This document shows positions 10,060-22,137 of a stretch of DNA of 64,000 bases, in pieces. The first letter of the stretch is position 1, and the number at the start of each line of letters is the position of its first letter. Below the pieces are notes generated by a model. That model searched no databases. It saw only the letters and a list, made by a program, of their open reading frames with translations, and was not told the DNA's origin. Source of the stretch: Camillea tinctor. Its lineage: Eukaryota > Ascomycota > Sordariomycetes > Xylariales > Xylariaceae. The stretch covers positions 796,916-860,915 of the forward strand of contig MU394057.1 of assembly GCA_022578605.1 (NCBI GenBank), given 5' to 3'. The position numbers and the translations under genes were made by a program.

Positions 10060-12528
10060 ATGGCGGATAAAGAAGCTACCATTTATATCGTCGACCTTGG
10101 TTCGTCCATGAGTGACTGTCACAATGGCCGGCTCGAATCAGACCTCGACTGGAGTATGCGCTATATCTGGGACCGCATCTCCAACACTGTAGCAGCATCG
10201 CGGAAAACTTGGAATGTGGGAGTGATCGGCGTGAGGACCGAGGACACTAGCAATCCGCTGCAAGATCAAGAGGATGGTTACGATAATATCTCTGTCCTGC
10301 AAGAGCTTGGTCCCATGAATTTAGAGGCTATGAGGGCATTACAGAGTCGCATCAAACCCAACGACTGCGATGCAGGTGATATCGTATCTGCCATCGTCTT
10401 GGCCATTGAGATGATCCGGAGGTTCACCAAAAAGCTGAAATATCACCGTAAAATCGTTCTTGTCACGGACGGTATGGCCCCCATCGATGGAAGTGATGAT
10501 TTTGACGAGATTGCCGCAAAAATGAAGGACAGTGAAATTCAGCTCGTCGTGCTGTAAGCCAGCCCATTACATCTCTGAAGCCTTTCTGCGTCTACACACT
10601 AACCCTATTTCAGGGGCGTAGACTTTGATGATGCCGAGTTCGGCTTCAAGGAAGAAGACAAGCCAAGTACCAAGCGGGAAAATGAAAGGCTATTGAAGCT
10701 GCTAGTTGATCAGTGCGATGGTCTATACGGAACCATGGCCGAAGCTATATCAAACCTCGAAATTCCTAGGATTAAACCTGTCAGGCCCTACAAGACTTAC
10801 GATGGCCCACTCACCCTCGGAGATCCAAACGAACACAAGGATGCTATGAGCATCAGTGTGGAGCGATACTTCAAGACTCATAAGGCGACTATTCCACCGG
10901 CGAGCCGGGTTGTCTCCAAGGTCGGTGAGGGAGACCCTTCTAAACCAAGTGAAGGCGCAAATGACGAGGAGATGCAAGGGGTAGAGTCGACTTCTTTTGC
11001 TGGTATAACGCAAGCTCGCACATACAAAGTCAATGACCCAGATGCGCCTGGGGGGAAACGAGATGTCGAGTTCGAATCCCTGGCCAAAGGCTATGAATAC
11101 GGCAGAACGGCCGTTCATATTAGTGAGTCCGAGTACAATATTACCAAGCTCGAAACCACGAAAAGCTTCAGTATTGTCGGATTTATCCACCAAGAAAAGG
11201 CATGTGCCTTCCCAGCCTTATACGAGAGATGTACGCTAACGGTACCAGTACAACCCATTTTTGAATATGGGAGAAGCTGGCATGACAGTGGCCCAAAGGT
11301 TCAACGATGCAGCGGCTTTGAAACTGTCATCCCTAATACATTCTCTTCATGAGCTGGAGTCCTATGCAATCGCGCGTATTGTGATCAAAGATGGGAAAGA
11401 ACCCGCTCTCGTTCTTCTAGCGCCTCATATCGATGTCGATTTCGAGTGCTTATATGATGTTCCTTTACCTTTCGCCGAGGATGTCAGAAATTACGCCTTC
11501 CCACCCCTCGACAAGATTATTACGGTCTCTGGCAATACAATAACAAAAGACCACCGCAATTTACCCAGCAAAGAACTCTCCGAGGCTATGGATGATTACG
11601 TTGATGCGATGGATATATCTTCTTGGGAAAAGGACGACGATGGGTAAGTTGTGAAACCATGCAGTATTGACTAGTCGGAGCTGACAGTTCTAAGGGACCG
11701 CACCATGGAGTATGCCGCAGTCGAGGACGTCTTCACTCCTCCGCTTCATCGTGTTAACCAGGTAGTTCGTCATCGTGCCATCTACCCTGATCAGCCGGTA
11801 CCCCCGACTCCTGCGGTACTACTTAAATACGCAAATCCGCCTGAAGACCTAGTGATAAAAGTCAAATCAGAGCTCGAGGATCTGATTGACAAGGCAAATG
11901 TCAAGAAAGGTATTGTTGTTGTTCGCTTCTATTGATGAGCAATTAAGCGCACTATACTAATAGCCCTCTCTAGTGCCGGCCAAAGCTAAGGGTAGAAGAG
12001 ACAAGGGAGATAAGCCTAAACCAATATCAGGTCTCGACATCGACGCTCTACTCAGTCAACCTGAGAACAAGCGCACTAAGATCAACCCTGATAACTCTAT
12101 CCCAGAGTTCAAGCAGATGGTTGAGTATGCCGAAGACGAGTCCGTCTTCGAAGACGCTGCTAAGCAGATGGGCGGCATTATCAAGTCCCTCATCACTAAA
12201 AGCTTTGGTGACAGCGGGTATGACCGCGCCATCGAAAACCTGGGTGAGTTCCGGCGGGCGATGACCGAAAACGAGGTGTCGGGCATATATAACTCGTTCA
12301 TCAGAGACCTGAAAAGGCGATTGCTTTCAGGCGAGCTAGGCGGCGACAGGCGGGAGCTATGGTGGCAGATCAAGGGGGCGAGACTAGGTCTGATAGATAA
12401 CAACCCGGTGACGGGAGTTGAGTCCTCAACAGTGACTCCGGAGGAGGCAGCTGAGGTAAGTTCAGGAATGCCCCCGCAAACTGAATAGAAGTCGTGGCGC
12501 TAACAGCCAACAGTTTTATAAGAAATAA
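10060..12528 (+). CDS. KU80: Ku80, DNA end-binding subunit of the Ku heterodimer
   Basis: Ku80 binds broken DNA ends with Ku70, starts non-homologous end joining and protects telomeres. Model: exons 10060-10553, 10614-11199, 11249-11643, 11695-11909, 11974-12455 and 12514-12528, giving 728 residues, the usual size. The N-terminal von Willebrand-A-like domain begins ATIYIVDLGSSM and includes KIVLVTDGMAPI. The central beta-barrel has the blocks NMGEAGMTVAQRFND and ECLYDVPLPFAEDVRNY. The Ku C-terminal helical domain is present (SIPEFKQMVEYAEDESVFEDA through WWQIKGARLGLI). Intron 2 (11200-11248) appears to be GC-AG. The final coding exon holds only four codons plus the stop. The ATG follows CAC/CCATCA repeats in good context. 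Confidence 0.95.
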
Positions 12529-13822
12529 CGCTTCACAATGTTGGATTTTGCCGTCTTTGTTCAGCTGGTATGACCAGAGTGGCTTGAGAGTGTCTCAGGT
12601 TGTACATGTAAGATAGATACCTAGGGGTACACAGGATGATGTGCGAATACCAGATTAGCATGTGAAATTACACTTGTTTGCCAGGATGATATTAAATGCT
12701 ATGAGCACACGATCTGCGGAGCACGAGTCCCTCCGGTAACACAGAAATGATCATATGAACTCTTCATATGCTTACACGTACATTTCGATATTCTGCCTGT
12801 TAAGGGGTAATATGCCTGTATTGAAAAACTAAGATAATCGTTTTAGAATGGCCTGAAGAGTTGAACTTTTCCTCTGCCGACTAGTCCTTCTTATAGACAT
12901 TCTAAGTAAGGTGGTAAGGGTTATTAGATACATAGGTACAAAGATGCTCGGCGCCTAACGCCTACATTCCCAAGTGTGTTGAACCTATCATTCATTCTTC
13001 AGGTCCTAACCCTTCACTTGCCATCACATGCCTTTCTTCCCTCCTTTCCTTCTTCCTCTCCAGCGCATTAACAATATACAATATACACTCTTACACAGTC
13101 CTTGAAAGCACTATCGTCCTATAATCTTCTACAGATTGCTGAGCAGTGTCTGAAGCTAGGAGCAACCCCTGCCCTGAGGACTCCTATGGCATACTCTTTC
13201 TTCGGGCTATTTTGAAACAATTATTACGCTTTTGGAATACAATATTTGTCTTTTGACATTAACCAAAGTAGAATGACTTGATACCGATGTAAAATAGAAA
13301 CCTAGAATTGTATAAGACCGTTACCAGGTAAACTCGGCCATCATGTCCGTTAAACCTCTCTAAAGTTTTTGTTCTGGCAACAAGATATCTACATAAAGAT
13401 TATTACACGTAATAATAGCTTGATTTTAGATAAAGGACTGGCTAATAAGACTATTTCGATAAACCATTCAACTAATGAGAGGCTTGCAAACACCTCTATT
13501 CTCCCCTGTTTAGTGTATATACTTCTCTAGAACCTGACCTTAACTTAGGAAAGGCTAAAGCCTTTTCAATAACCATCAGATATCCTTCCATCAGGTGATC
13601 TGAGCGGCGTATTAGAGTTTCACAACATACGACTGCTTCGTCATATCTTAGCTAGAGACATGTGTCTGCCCTATCGCGATACATTGCCACATATGACTGC
13701 CTAGGTACTGAGGTAGTATAGGACATACTATGCATGGAAGCCAAATGTGGCTGCAGGGGGATCATGGAGGTCAGGGAGGCCATTAGGCTTACATAACTAC
13801 CTATTACCTATCTTAATAAAGC
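12529..13822. other. Intergenic, no gene seen
   Basis: AT-leaning non-coding DNA with frequent stops in all frames and no domain-like reading frame. One TACCTAGG and one CCTAGGTA motif occur at 12618 and 13700. Confidence 0.5.
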
Positions 13823-13889
13823 ATGGCTCTTCGTTTTCCTGCTCGAAATTTTACCATCAACCCTTTCGGTTTCTTTGTGTCAATTGCTT

Positions 13890-15023
13890 ATGATCTATCA
13901 TCTCATAACATAGTAAGGCTACCAAAACTCTCTACATATGTAGCTGATCTCATGACCCGCAAAATAACTACTAACTTACGTCGCCTTTAACCTAGTGAGC
14001 TTTGTAGAGGTGAAAAAGAACTCAGGAAAGGGGCGCGTCAACTAGAGGATGCGAAAAATGAATTGGACATGGTTAGTATTTTCATGACATCCGATATACG
14101 ATTCTTACCTGTCCAAACACTCAGAACCAAGTCATAAAACGCGCCCAAATTATGAACGGCTTGAAGAAGGACGCGGCCACCGATTCTCCGCGTTATTCAA
14201 ATGCAGACTGGGTCAAATTCTTCAAACAACCCAACATTCAGGGGTGGGAGACGCAGCAGCCACATGTGCATATTTCCCGCGAGAGAACATCGATAAGGGC
14301 GACCCTTCAAAACGGGAACAATGATGAAGTTCGTATTCATTGCAAGCTAGCTAGGGATTTCCGAGAAGCCTGCAATGATTTATCAGGCTTCCTCTTATGC
14401 TTCTCTGCTCCCATCGACAACATCTTTGCAAAAAAAACTGCGAACCCTGGGGAAATCCGGCTGGAAACGCACTATGGCGAATCAACTATCATCTACTGGG
14501 TTTATCATAACGTATCAGTGGAAATAGATTTGTTTGCACCCAGGCTAAGCGAGTCAGTAGAACACTCAGAAGCCCATCCCGATCCAGTTTTCAAGTCGCT
14601 CCTTGATTTAGCAGATAATCTATTCGATTACATTCGAGAGGGGGCCGTCTCTACCCAGGAGGAGCGGTCTCTGCCGGAAATCGGTAAAATCACTCTCCCG
14701 AGCATGATCACTGCAGGAAAGTTTTTCGATGTCCTGGTTGAAGTAGATGATCGCTCCTTTTCCCACGTTAACTACGAGGGGGATGTAAGCTTCACAGCCT
14801 AGCATCATAAAAAAACGGCCATGAGCTAATAAGATCGTTACAGGCAGAGATTGTTTATCGATGCAGGGAGGACACTAAAGAGGGTCGTAAATTTACCTTC
14901 CTAGCACGCAAACCCGGATTCGCTCTTATTCATTTCCACTTCGCACATTACGATACATTGAATTACGGAGATACTTACAAGAAAGTCATTGTATTGAAGG
15001 CTGATCCGAATTCTAAGCCTTAA
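13890..15023 (+). CDS. Hypothetical protein, 5' end uncertain
   Basis: The secure part is exons 14125-14784 and 14844-15023, ending in TAA at 15021-15023. An upstream exon (13996-14071) joins in frame through a GTTAGT...CAG intron and encodes a charged helix (GEKELRKGARQLEDAKNELDM). The 5'-most exon is ambiguous. Either 13890-13912 joins the TAG acceptor at 13995, or an ORF starting at 13823 (MALRFPARNF) joins a GAG acceptor at 13999. The C-terminal segment (FTFLARKPGFALIHFHFAHYD ... KKVIVLK) resembles the last strands of an immunoglobulin- or chagasin-like beta-sandwich, but this is only a resemblance. I recognise no family. The 13890 model gives about 312 residues. Confidence 0.55.
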
Positions 15024-15086
15024 GTTGAACAAACTGTTCAGTTCTTTTTGAACTATCTGGCAGCGGCCTGCTTCTGGGCCACAGCA

Positions 15087-15146
15087 TGTTACGAATGGAG
15101 TGTTGGACAACCTCATTGTACCATGAGACCGAAAGGTTCTCTCAAT
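15087..15146. mobile_element. LTR-like relic, copy A
   Basis: The segment starts TGTTACGAAT and contains CATTGTACCATGAGAC and a TTCTC...CAAT end. It matches 63770-63830 in the same order with small gaps. TG at the start fits an LTR end. The surrounding 15.1-18 kb has no intact reverse transcriptase or integrase frame, so it is a degenerate or solo remnant. Confidence 0.55.
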
Positions 15147-18053
15147 TCTGTATTATGCTTCTGTCGCGAGGGACCAAGCAAGTTGCTCAGACTACAACCA
15201 CGGACGTCACTGTTACCTATATAAGAACTTTCTTTGTTTCTTCCTAACCCCTGACAGCTTCTTTCGGGTAATGTGCTACCTATGAAAGCATAATAGATGT
15301 TATCAGATAGGAGATCTTGATTTTGAGGGGGTGTCATGACCTAAGATTTAAGTGCGTAAGGCTAGAGGCATTTGAAAAAGCTTGTTGTTGCAGTGTACTT
15401 CGAATTCTGAGTCAGTAACAATAGATATTCATAGATGTGGGTCAACTCTGACAGACGGGACACGATATTATATCGTGTATCCATCACCTCTATTCTGCTC
15501 GACCCATGGACCCTGGGTGTGTGCTGCTTGTGTTGTGAAGGCGCTTTATCAAAAGGTAGTAGATAATAGCGCAAATAAGCATACGCATTCTGTATGATAC
15601 CGAAAAATTTCGAGCCCTTTCACTATTCCTTGTCTTTCTTACGCTACTGTCTTTGTGATCATGACACGTGATATAGGGATTAAAAGGAGGGAGGAGAATA
15701 GAAGGTGACCAAGGGGCGAAGGGAGAAAATGTGCTTACTGGAAATGCAAACGCACTCGGAGCCAACATAGGAAAATTCTTCATTACTAACCTATGCGAGT
15801 CACGAGTTGAATTATCTATGCCGTCACTATCCTCCCCTCCTCTTGCTAGTTTCCTGTTAGATCAAAGTTCGTGCCCGATACCCACAAGAATAACAACATT
15901 TGTTTACTATTAACAGTTAGGTAACTACTAACATGAGTGATTAGTTGAAAGGTTATGGGTTTCTGAGGAAGAGGACATAGCGGTAAAGGTCGCACATTTT
16001 GCGTTGTTTGCTCCTAATATATAGTCTCTTATCAAGCGCTTTTCGTTATAAAGAGGTAAGATAGGTAAACAAGTGAGACATCTCATAGTATCTAGAATAA
16101 AAAGGGGCTCTCTGTAGTGCTCAAATGACAATATCTGATCCGTCAATGTCTTGTGGTTGGACTGTTAGACACAGCATTCTCATATAACCTAAGTCATTAG
16201 CTGTCGGTGTCTACATGACCGTAGCTTTCCGACTCTTGTTATTCTATTGCTTACCTTGGCCATGAATCTGGACTCCTGCTGCCAATGTTCTCGGCGAATA
16301 TACTACCGTATGATAGTGTCTTGGATGCAAGAGGCTCATGTAAGAGCCGAGGAGCCCCAAAGGCTTACTTGGTCCAATAGTTAGCAACCCCATGCTCACT
16401 CACTCACTCAACGCATCTTCCTCGGCCTGGCGTCTAACCAGCCAACCCGTCCTCCTGACATATTGACCCAACTATTTATCAGAATGCTACCTAGAATCCT
16501 AAGTAAACGAGATGCTCTCTTAGCGACTATATCATTAAAGAGTGAGCAGACCGTTTTGCGGTGGTTAATATGAAACTTGGAGCGACACAGGGTTGCGACA
16601 CGGTAAACAAGGAATATCAATATATTGCGGAGAGCAGATCTCTCTTAGCATTTGCCCTTCTAAACCCCACGCGCAGGGTATCTGAGGTAAAGTCTATCAA
16701 CTCATCATCTGCACCAGCAGTGTTGTTTTTGTTTACGATCGGCCGGGGAGAATTCTCTTTTTGGTTAGAATCTTTTGTCCATCCATAGGATATATGGACT
16801 CAGAAACGGCTCGTTTTTGGGTCTGTTTCAGGTGTTCTGGAGATAAAATATTTATAGCGGCTTGACGTCTTGGCTGTATAAAATATGCATATCTTGGGTC
16901 AGACGTCAAACGTGCTGGGCAAATGCAGCCGACAAAAGTGATAACATCGGATGGGTAAGTTCGGCCCCCGTAAGACTCGCCTCTTCTGCAGACAGGTATT
17001 GTAATGGCGTTAGAGATGTTGACTCTGAAATACGAGCTAGAATTATCTAATTGCAACTCATTTACTTAGGTGGTTGCTATACTAATTAATTCAGAGAATG
17101 ACGATATAGCTCTGCATCATAGCCTTATGCTTGTATTTATTTACATATAAAAAAGCATCTCATTTAGAGATATAACCTACTTCAAGAGGTTATGTGTACT
17201 ACAATTTCTTGTGAGCACCTGCCAAGAATACTAATACTACCTACTTGGAGAGACATAAGATGATTATCTGCTCGGCCTCCTAGAGACTCGGCAGTGGAGT
17301 ATGGCAATAGGCAATTAGGTACGTATCCGTTCACCTATAAGTGATTCGAATTGGAGAATATAAGACCTTCTGTTGGATGTAATAAGGCACGGCCAAGCAG
17401 GAAGCCCCTTTACCCCTGACATGGCCTCAATGAGCGACCGAGGACTCCGTGGTTGGATTCTACTGAGTTGACACTACTGGTCCTGTTGTGCACACGTAGC
17501 AGACCCGACTTTACACAAATAAAATACTATCAGACACAGCCTCCCGAACTAATCTTGCGTACCTATTGACATGCGTACTTAGTGTTGAAGTCTAAATTAG
17601 CTGGTAATTTGTTGATGGTAGGACTTAACCGGATTTCATGATTTTGTAGCGCAGGGTCGAGCCACTGGGAACCCTCCCTTACTAGTTGCTCTACCGGGAC
17701 GAAGAGCGCCTGTCCTGCTCTGTGACACGATTGCGCGTACGCTACGATGAATAAGACGATAAAAATAAGGTCCATCCCGAGATGCTCATCCGACTGGTGT
17801 GAGCATAAGAAAGATTCTGACGAGTCAAACGGTTCAAGTCATATGCAACTCGGACACCGACCTTGGCAAGTGATGCTTTGCTTCCCATTCCAAATCCATG
17901 TTGGATTTCAGCTGATTACGAAATGTACCGATGACAGTTTTTGCAATACCGAGGAGGGAAGCCAAGCACAAGGGGGGAAAGGGGGCAGAAGCTTGAAGGC
18001 AAAGTGCACATGGTAGGCTTTACGCTATGGCCTGCATAGCCCAGCACCCAAGA
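15147..18053. other. Gene-poor stretch, probably old repeats
   Basis: No long reading frame and no recognisable domain. Many stops and AT-rich patches are seen. One small signal-peptide-like ORF lies on the minus strand at 17563-17775 (listed separately). A single CTTGGC PacC-type core is at 17862-17867. Confidence 0.45.
17563..17775 (-). CDS. Possible small secreted protein (70 aa), doubtful
   Basis: ATG-initiated frame beginning MDLIFIVLFIVAYAQS, which looks like a cleavable signal peptide. It is followed by about 54 mostly polar residues containing just two Cys. It could be a genuine small secreted peptide or a chance frame in relic DNA. There is no homology I can name and no clear promoter. 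Confidence 0.2.
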   Translation of the reverse strand: MDLIFIVLFIVAYAQSCHRAGQALFVPVEQLVREGSQWLDPALQNHEIRLSPTINKLPANLDFNTKYACQ

Positions 18054-18210
18054 GCCAAGAGAGTCTTATTTTGCCCACGACCCGGATGTGCATGAGGTAG
18101 AGAGGTTGCGCGTAAACGGCAGCACCCTGGGTGATATCGTAGTGTAGCGACATAAACCCAAGCTCAAGGGCCAAGAACTTGGCGGGCGGAGAGGAAAACC
18201 AAGGCTTGGC
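18054..18210. promoter_or_regulatory. Distal PacC-site cluster (four GCCAAG cores)
   Basis: GCCAAG or its complement occurs at 18054-18059, 18170-18175, 18178-18183 and 18205-18210. GCCARG is the established PacC binding core. The sites at 18170 and 18178 form an inverted pair two bases apart. The cluster lies about 1.8 kb upstream of the pacC ATG. Confidence 0.55.
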
Positions 18211-19184
18211 CACGGCGGAGCGTTCGCCATTCTCTCATCACACACCAAGAATCAAAGCAAAACCAAGACTTTCCTACACTAGTTGTAGAATGTCCTCCGC
18301 CAGCAGACCACCCCTAATTGGGTACTCTGGTATGCTAGTGTAGCATGTAATAAGAATAAGAGTCGACTCGTAACCTTGGTTGCGGAGGAAGGGAACGAGG
18401 TTTTTCTGCGAAGAACATATGATGGTGGCATTCTCTCATTCACGAAAAGCTGGGGGATTGGGGGATCTGTGCCGGTCACCCACGGGGTTGGATGGGATGA
18501 TGATGATGACTCTTTAGTACCAATAACACCAATGACACCAACGGCACCAATGGCAAATTCCAGTAAGGAGATGATGGCAACAATGACTGCGCTGCATGTC
18601 ATTTGCCGTGAACCATACCGAAGCACGGAGTAGTTTTACATACTACAATCTGTACAAAGACAGAATAAGCAAAGATGGATTTGCCATCCGTGCCGTGGAA
18701 GGGGAAATGATTTTAGGACTTTTGGGTATTTTTTCTACACTAGGTAAGTTGAGAAGATAATCATCATCATAATCAATCATAACACGGATTACTAGTGTAA
18801 GTTAAACCTAGTGTTATTGTTATTAGTGTTAGTGTAAGAGAGGGATGGGAAAATGTGAGGGATGGGATGATGAGATAGGATGGGATGGGGAGGGATTGTG
18901 CTGCTAACTATGTAACCTATGCATACTCTCGGGGATGCGGATAACAAACTGAATAATGGATAAAATTACAAGTTATGTATTAATGTATGATATACAATGC
19001 TTTGCTTAGAAGAGAAAGAGAAAGAGAAAGAGAATAATAAAGAAAGGAACGTAAGCAGAAATTACTTTAAGTAGTAAGTACTACTACCTAGGTAGGTACT
19101 GTACAATACTACGACCCAGACAGGCCAGAGTAACGGAAGTTCCCTACGGAGTGTCGACCTCGAAATGATGCAAAAAGAGAAGTT

Positions 19185-19551
19185 GCCAAGAGAGTTTGGG
19201 AGCAGGAGACAAGTTGAAAAGGTGGGCGCAGCAAAGTCTCGGCACAGGAGGAACCGGCGGCCAAGGCTAGGCCAAGGTTTTCGTCTAGGAGAGCATCGAG
19301 ACAATCAGTAAGAGCCAAGAGGTGCCAAGAACACGCCAAGCTCTTGGCAATGCCTTGGCGTGGAAGTTGCTGAGTAGGATGTGCGACCTAATCTTCTGCT
19401 AGTACAAAGCGTGGTGGCCAAGTACCCCTAGCGCAATCGCTACAAAGCCCGTTTACACCCCCTCCGGCGCGGCCAATGATCGAGGAGCGCCTGCTACACC
19501 CCGACGGACCATAGACCCATTGCCAAGACTTTCCGCCTGGACATCGCCAAG
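19185..19551. promoter_or_regulatory. Proximal PacC-site array upstream of pacC (11 sites)
   Basis: GCCAAG or CTTGGC occurs at 19185, 19260, 19271, 19314, 19324, 19335, 19343, 19354, 19417, 19522 and 19546 (first bases), 11 copies in 367 bp. About 0.2 would be expected by chance for one hexamer on both strands. A further copy is at 19875-19880. The pairs 19335/19343 and 19343/19354 are inverted or tandem and tightly packed. In Aspergillus, pacC is alkaline-expressed and its product binds GCCARG, so autoregulation is the natural reading. A CT-rich start-site tract follows at about 19602-19645, and the leader from about 19562 to the ATG contains no other ATG. Confidence 0.8.
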
Positions 19552-20045
19552 GTCAAATGCCCATAATAAGGAGTAACGACAACGCCCGATTTACATAAAC
19601 TGCTCTTCCCTCTCTTCAACTGTCTCTTTTCTCCTTTTCCTGTTGGAAAGCCTATTTTCCGTTCGAAGAAACGTTTTTTCCCCTTTATTTTTTTTTATTT
19701 GGCATCAGACAAAGTTTTGCCATTGAACAAAATACACCAGCGGCGTTCTTATCGAGTGCCACTTTTTCTTATCAAACCTGTGGTCTGTGCATTATCTGCC
19801 CAGACAAGACCCGTTTACGTTTTTTCCTCCAGTCGGTGTCTTCCAAAGGCACGAGTCGAGTCGAGAGAAGATTCCTTGGCAAGGTCTTGGTCCTCCAAGT
19901 CACCTGCAACCCGCTGCATTGGTCAACCCTTTTTTTCGGTGTGGGATAAACTTATTTTTCCAGTACCCCGAAAGAGTGGGTCTTCGAAACCAAATCATCA
20001 CGTGATCTGCATCAGCAGTCCCATTCTTCTCCATATTAAGAAATC

Positions 20046-22137
20046 ATGTCGACAGCTTCGGATTCCAACCCGATTCAGTCAAGTGGTGACAGTTCGGGTT
20101 CAAACGGCACCACGCCGGCCCCCTCTACTGGCACTACTGCTACTTCTCAGTCCAGTGCACCCGCTCAGGATGATTCTCTTACCTGCAAATGGGCCAATTG
20201 TAGTGAGAAGTTCACCACCGCAGAATCTCTCTATGTAAGTTCGAAACATTCTTCCTCTGCCGAGTCCGTTTTCTTCTGCCGAGCTTCCTCTTGCATTCTG
20301 CCAAGACTGCTTTTTGATTGCTCTCGAGTTTTGCCTCTTGTTGTCGAATCCTCTTTGCAGTTCCTGGTCTTGGCTGTATTACTTGCGATGCTCGGATTGG
20401 TTGTTTATGTGGCTGCTATAATAAGTAGAATTCGCTTGCTAACTCTATCTTGTCTCGAAGGAACACATCTGCGAGAAGCATGTTGGCCGTAAGAGCACCA
20501 ACAATTTGAACCTGACGTGCCAGTGGGGGCAATGTAGAATCACCACCGTCAAGCGTGATCATATTACCTCGCACATTCGTGTCCACGTCCCTCTGAAGCC
20601 GCACAAGTGTGACTTCTGCGGCAAGTCTTTCAAGCGTCCTCAGGATCTCAAGAAACATGTTAAGGTATGTCATCCCGCAATTCTTACTTCTCCTCCGTCT
20701 CCTATCCTATAGTTTTCCTCTGTCATCGTTTACTAACTCGCATCTCCAGACTCATGCTGATGACTCTGTTCTGGTCCGATCGCCCGATCAGCACGGCGGC
20801 ATGAACGGGGCCTATAGAACCCAGGGCAAAGGTATGTTCCGTTCGGTTTGGCAAATCCCTTATGTTTTCTCATCTTGAGGCTAATTCGCCTCGCAGCTCC
20901 TTCTAGCTACTACGATCACAATGGTCAGATGCGTACTAACTCGGCCGCCTTTGGTCAGCCGCCTCATCCTGCTAGCCATACCAGTAGCTATTACCAGCAC
21001 CATGCGCCTCCATCCTTTGGCGGCCCTATGTACTACCAGCCCATAGGTGGTCGCGGGGATCCTCATTTGGGTGGCTACCAGGCTGCTGCTGACTTTGATG
21101 GTCGCAAGCGGTCGTATGATGTGATGAATGAATTCTTCAGTGATGCTAAGCGCCGCCAACTCGATCCGACATCGTACCAACAGGTTAGCCAGAGGCTCAT
21201 GCCTCTGCACGGTGCCCTGCCCATTCACTCTGGTTCCATCGGTGCCGAATATGTGCCAGCCCCTGCCGTCGTATCGGTGGATGGCCCTGGTAGCCATGCT
21301 CCTTACCAGCACTATGCGTTGCCTCCTGTCCCAAACCTACGGACCAAGAACGACCTCATCCAGATCGATCAGCTACTTGAACAAATGCAGAGTACCGTGT
21401 ACGAGAACTCAAACAATGCAGCCGCGGCCGGTGTTCACCAACCTGGCACCCACTACATGCCTCTTAACTTCCGACACAGCCAGTCGCCGCCACATTCTGC
21501 CACCGCGCAACCTGCCATGTCGCACAATGCCTATTCCGCGGCTAATGTCCACTCCCCCATGACTGCAGTTTCTTCAACCCACTCGAATGGTACACCGGCT
21601 GTGACCCCGCCGTCCAGCTCTATGTCTTACACCTCTGGCCATTCGCCTAGTGCTTCATCCGCTGGTTTGTCCCCATCTAGCCGCCATAGTTCAACTACTT
21701 CGGCTCTGTACCCAACTCTGCCTGCTGTCACCTCTGGCTATCCAGGCCAGTCAGCTACGTCGACGTTGGGCCCGACCTTTGATTCTGACCCCCGGCGTCG
21801 CTACTCTGGCGGTATGCTTCAGCGTGCTAGCGCGGGTCCTCGACCTATCGTGGACCGCAGCATTACTAGCACTCCCAAGTGTTCAGATTCTGCTGTCTCT
21901 TCCGTCAGCTCGCCTTCTGCAGAGTCCGAGGCCAGTGTAGATAACCGCGAAGACCAGGCGTACGAGGCTTGGCTAGAGAACATCCGCGTTATCGAGTATC
22001 TGCGGGAGTACGTGCAGGACCGCCTTAAGCGCAGAGAGTACGACGCGGAGAGCCCCGCTTCCAGCGATTCCATGGAGGTGGACTCACCTGCGAGACCACC
22101 CTCCCAGCCAGCATACCCGGCTCTCCCCCTCGCATGA
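20046..22137 (+). CDS. pacC: pH-response transcription factor PacC
   Basis: Zinc-finger factor that activates alkaline-expressed and represses acid-expressed genes after two-step proteolysis driven by the Pal pathway. Exons 20046-20234, 20461-20664, 20750-20831 and 20897-22137 give 571 residues. Three C2H2 fingers lie at about 50-132: [12 protein letters not shown]...[31 protein letters not shown] and [23 protein letters not shown]. They are nearly identical to the PacC fingers and are followed by the conserved [10 protein letters not shown]. Two YPxL motifs for PalA binding are at 430-433 (YPTL) and 565-568 (YPAL). They flank the region of the signalling protease box, with [12 protein letters not shown] at about 455. 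The middle is Ser/Pro/His-rich and disordered. The upstream region carries the GCCAAG array described separately. Confidence 0.96.

Noticed and set aside
19699..20238. 179-codon plus-strand frame overlapping the pacC start
   Set aside because: It does not begin with ATG, lies in the CT-rich leader and runs out of frame into the first pacC exon.
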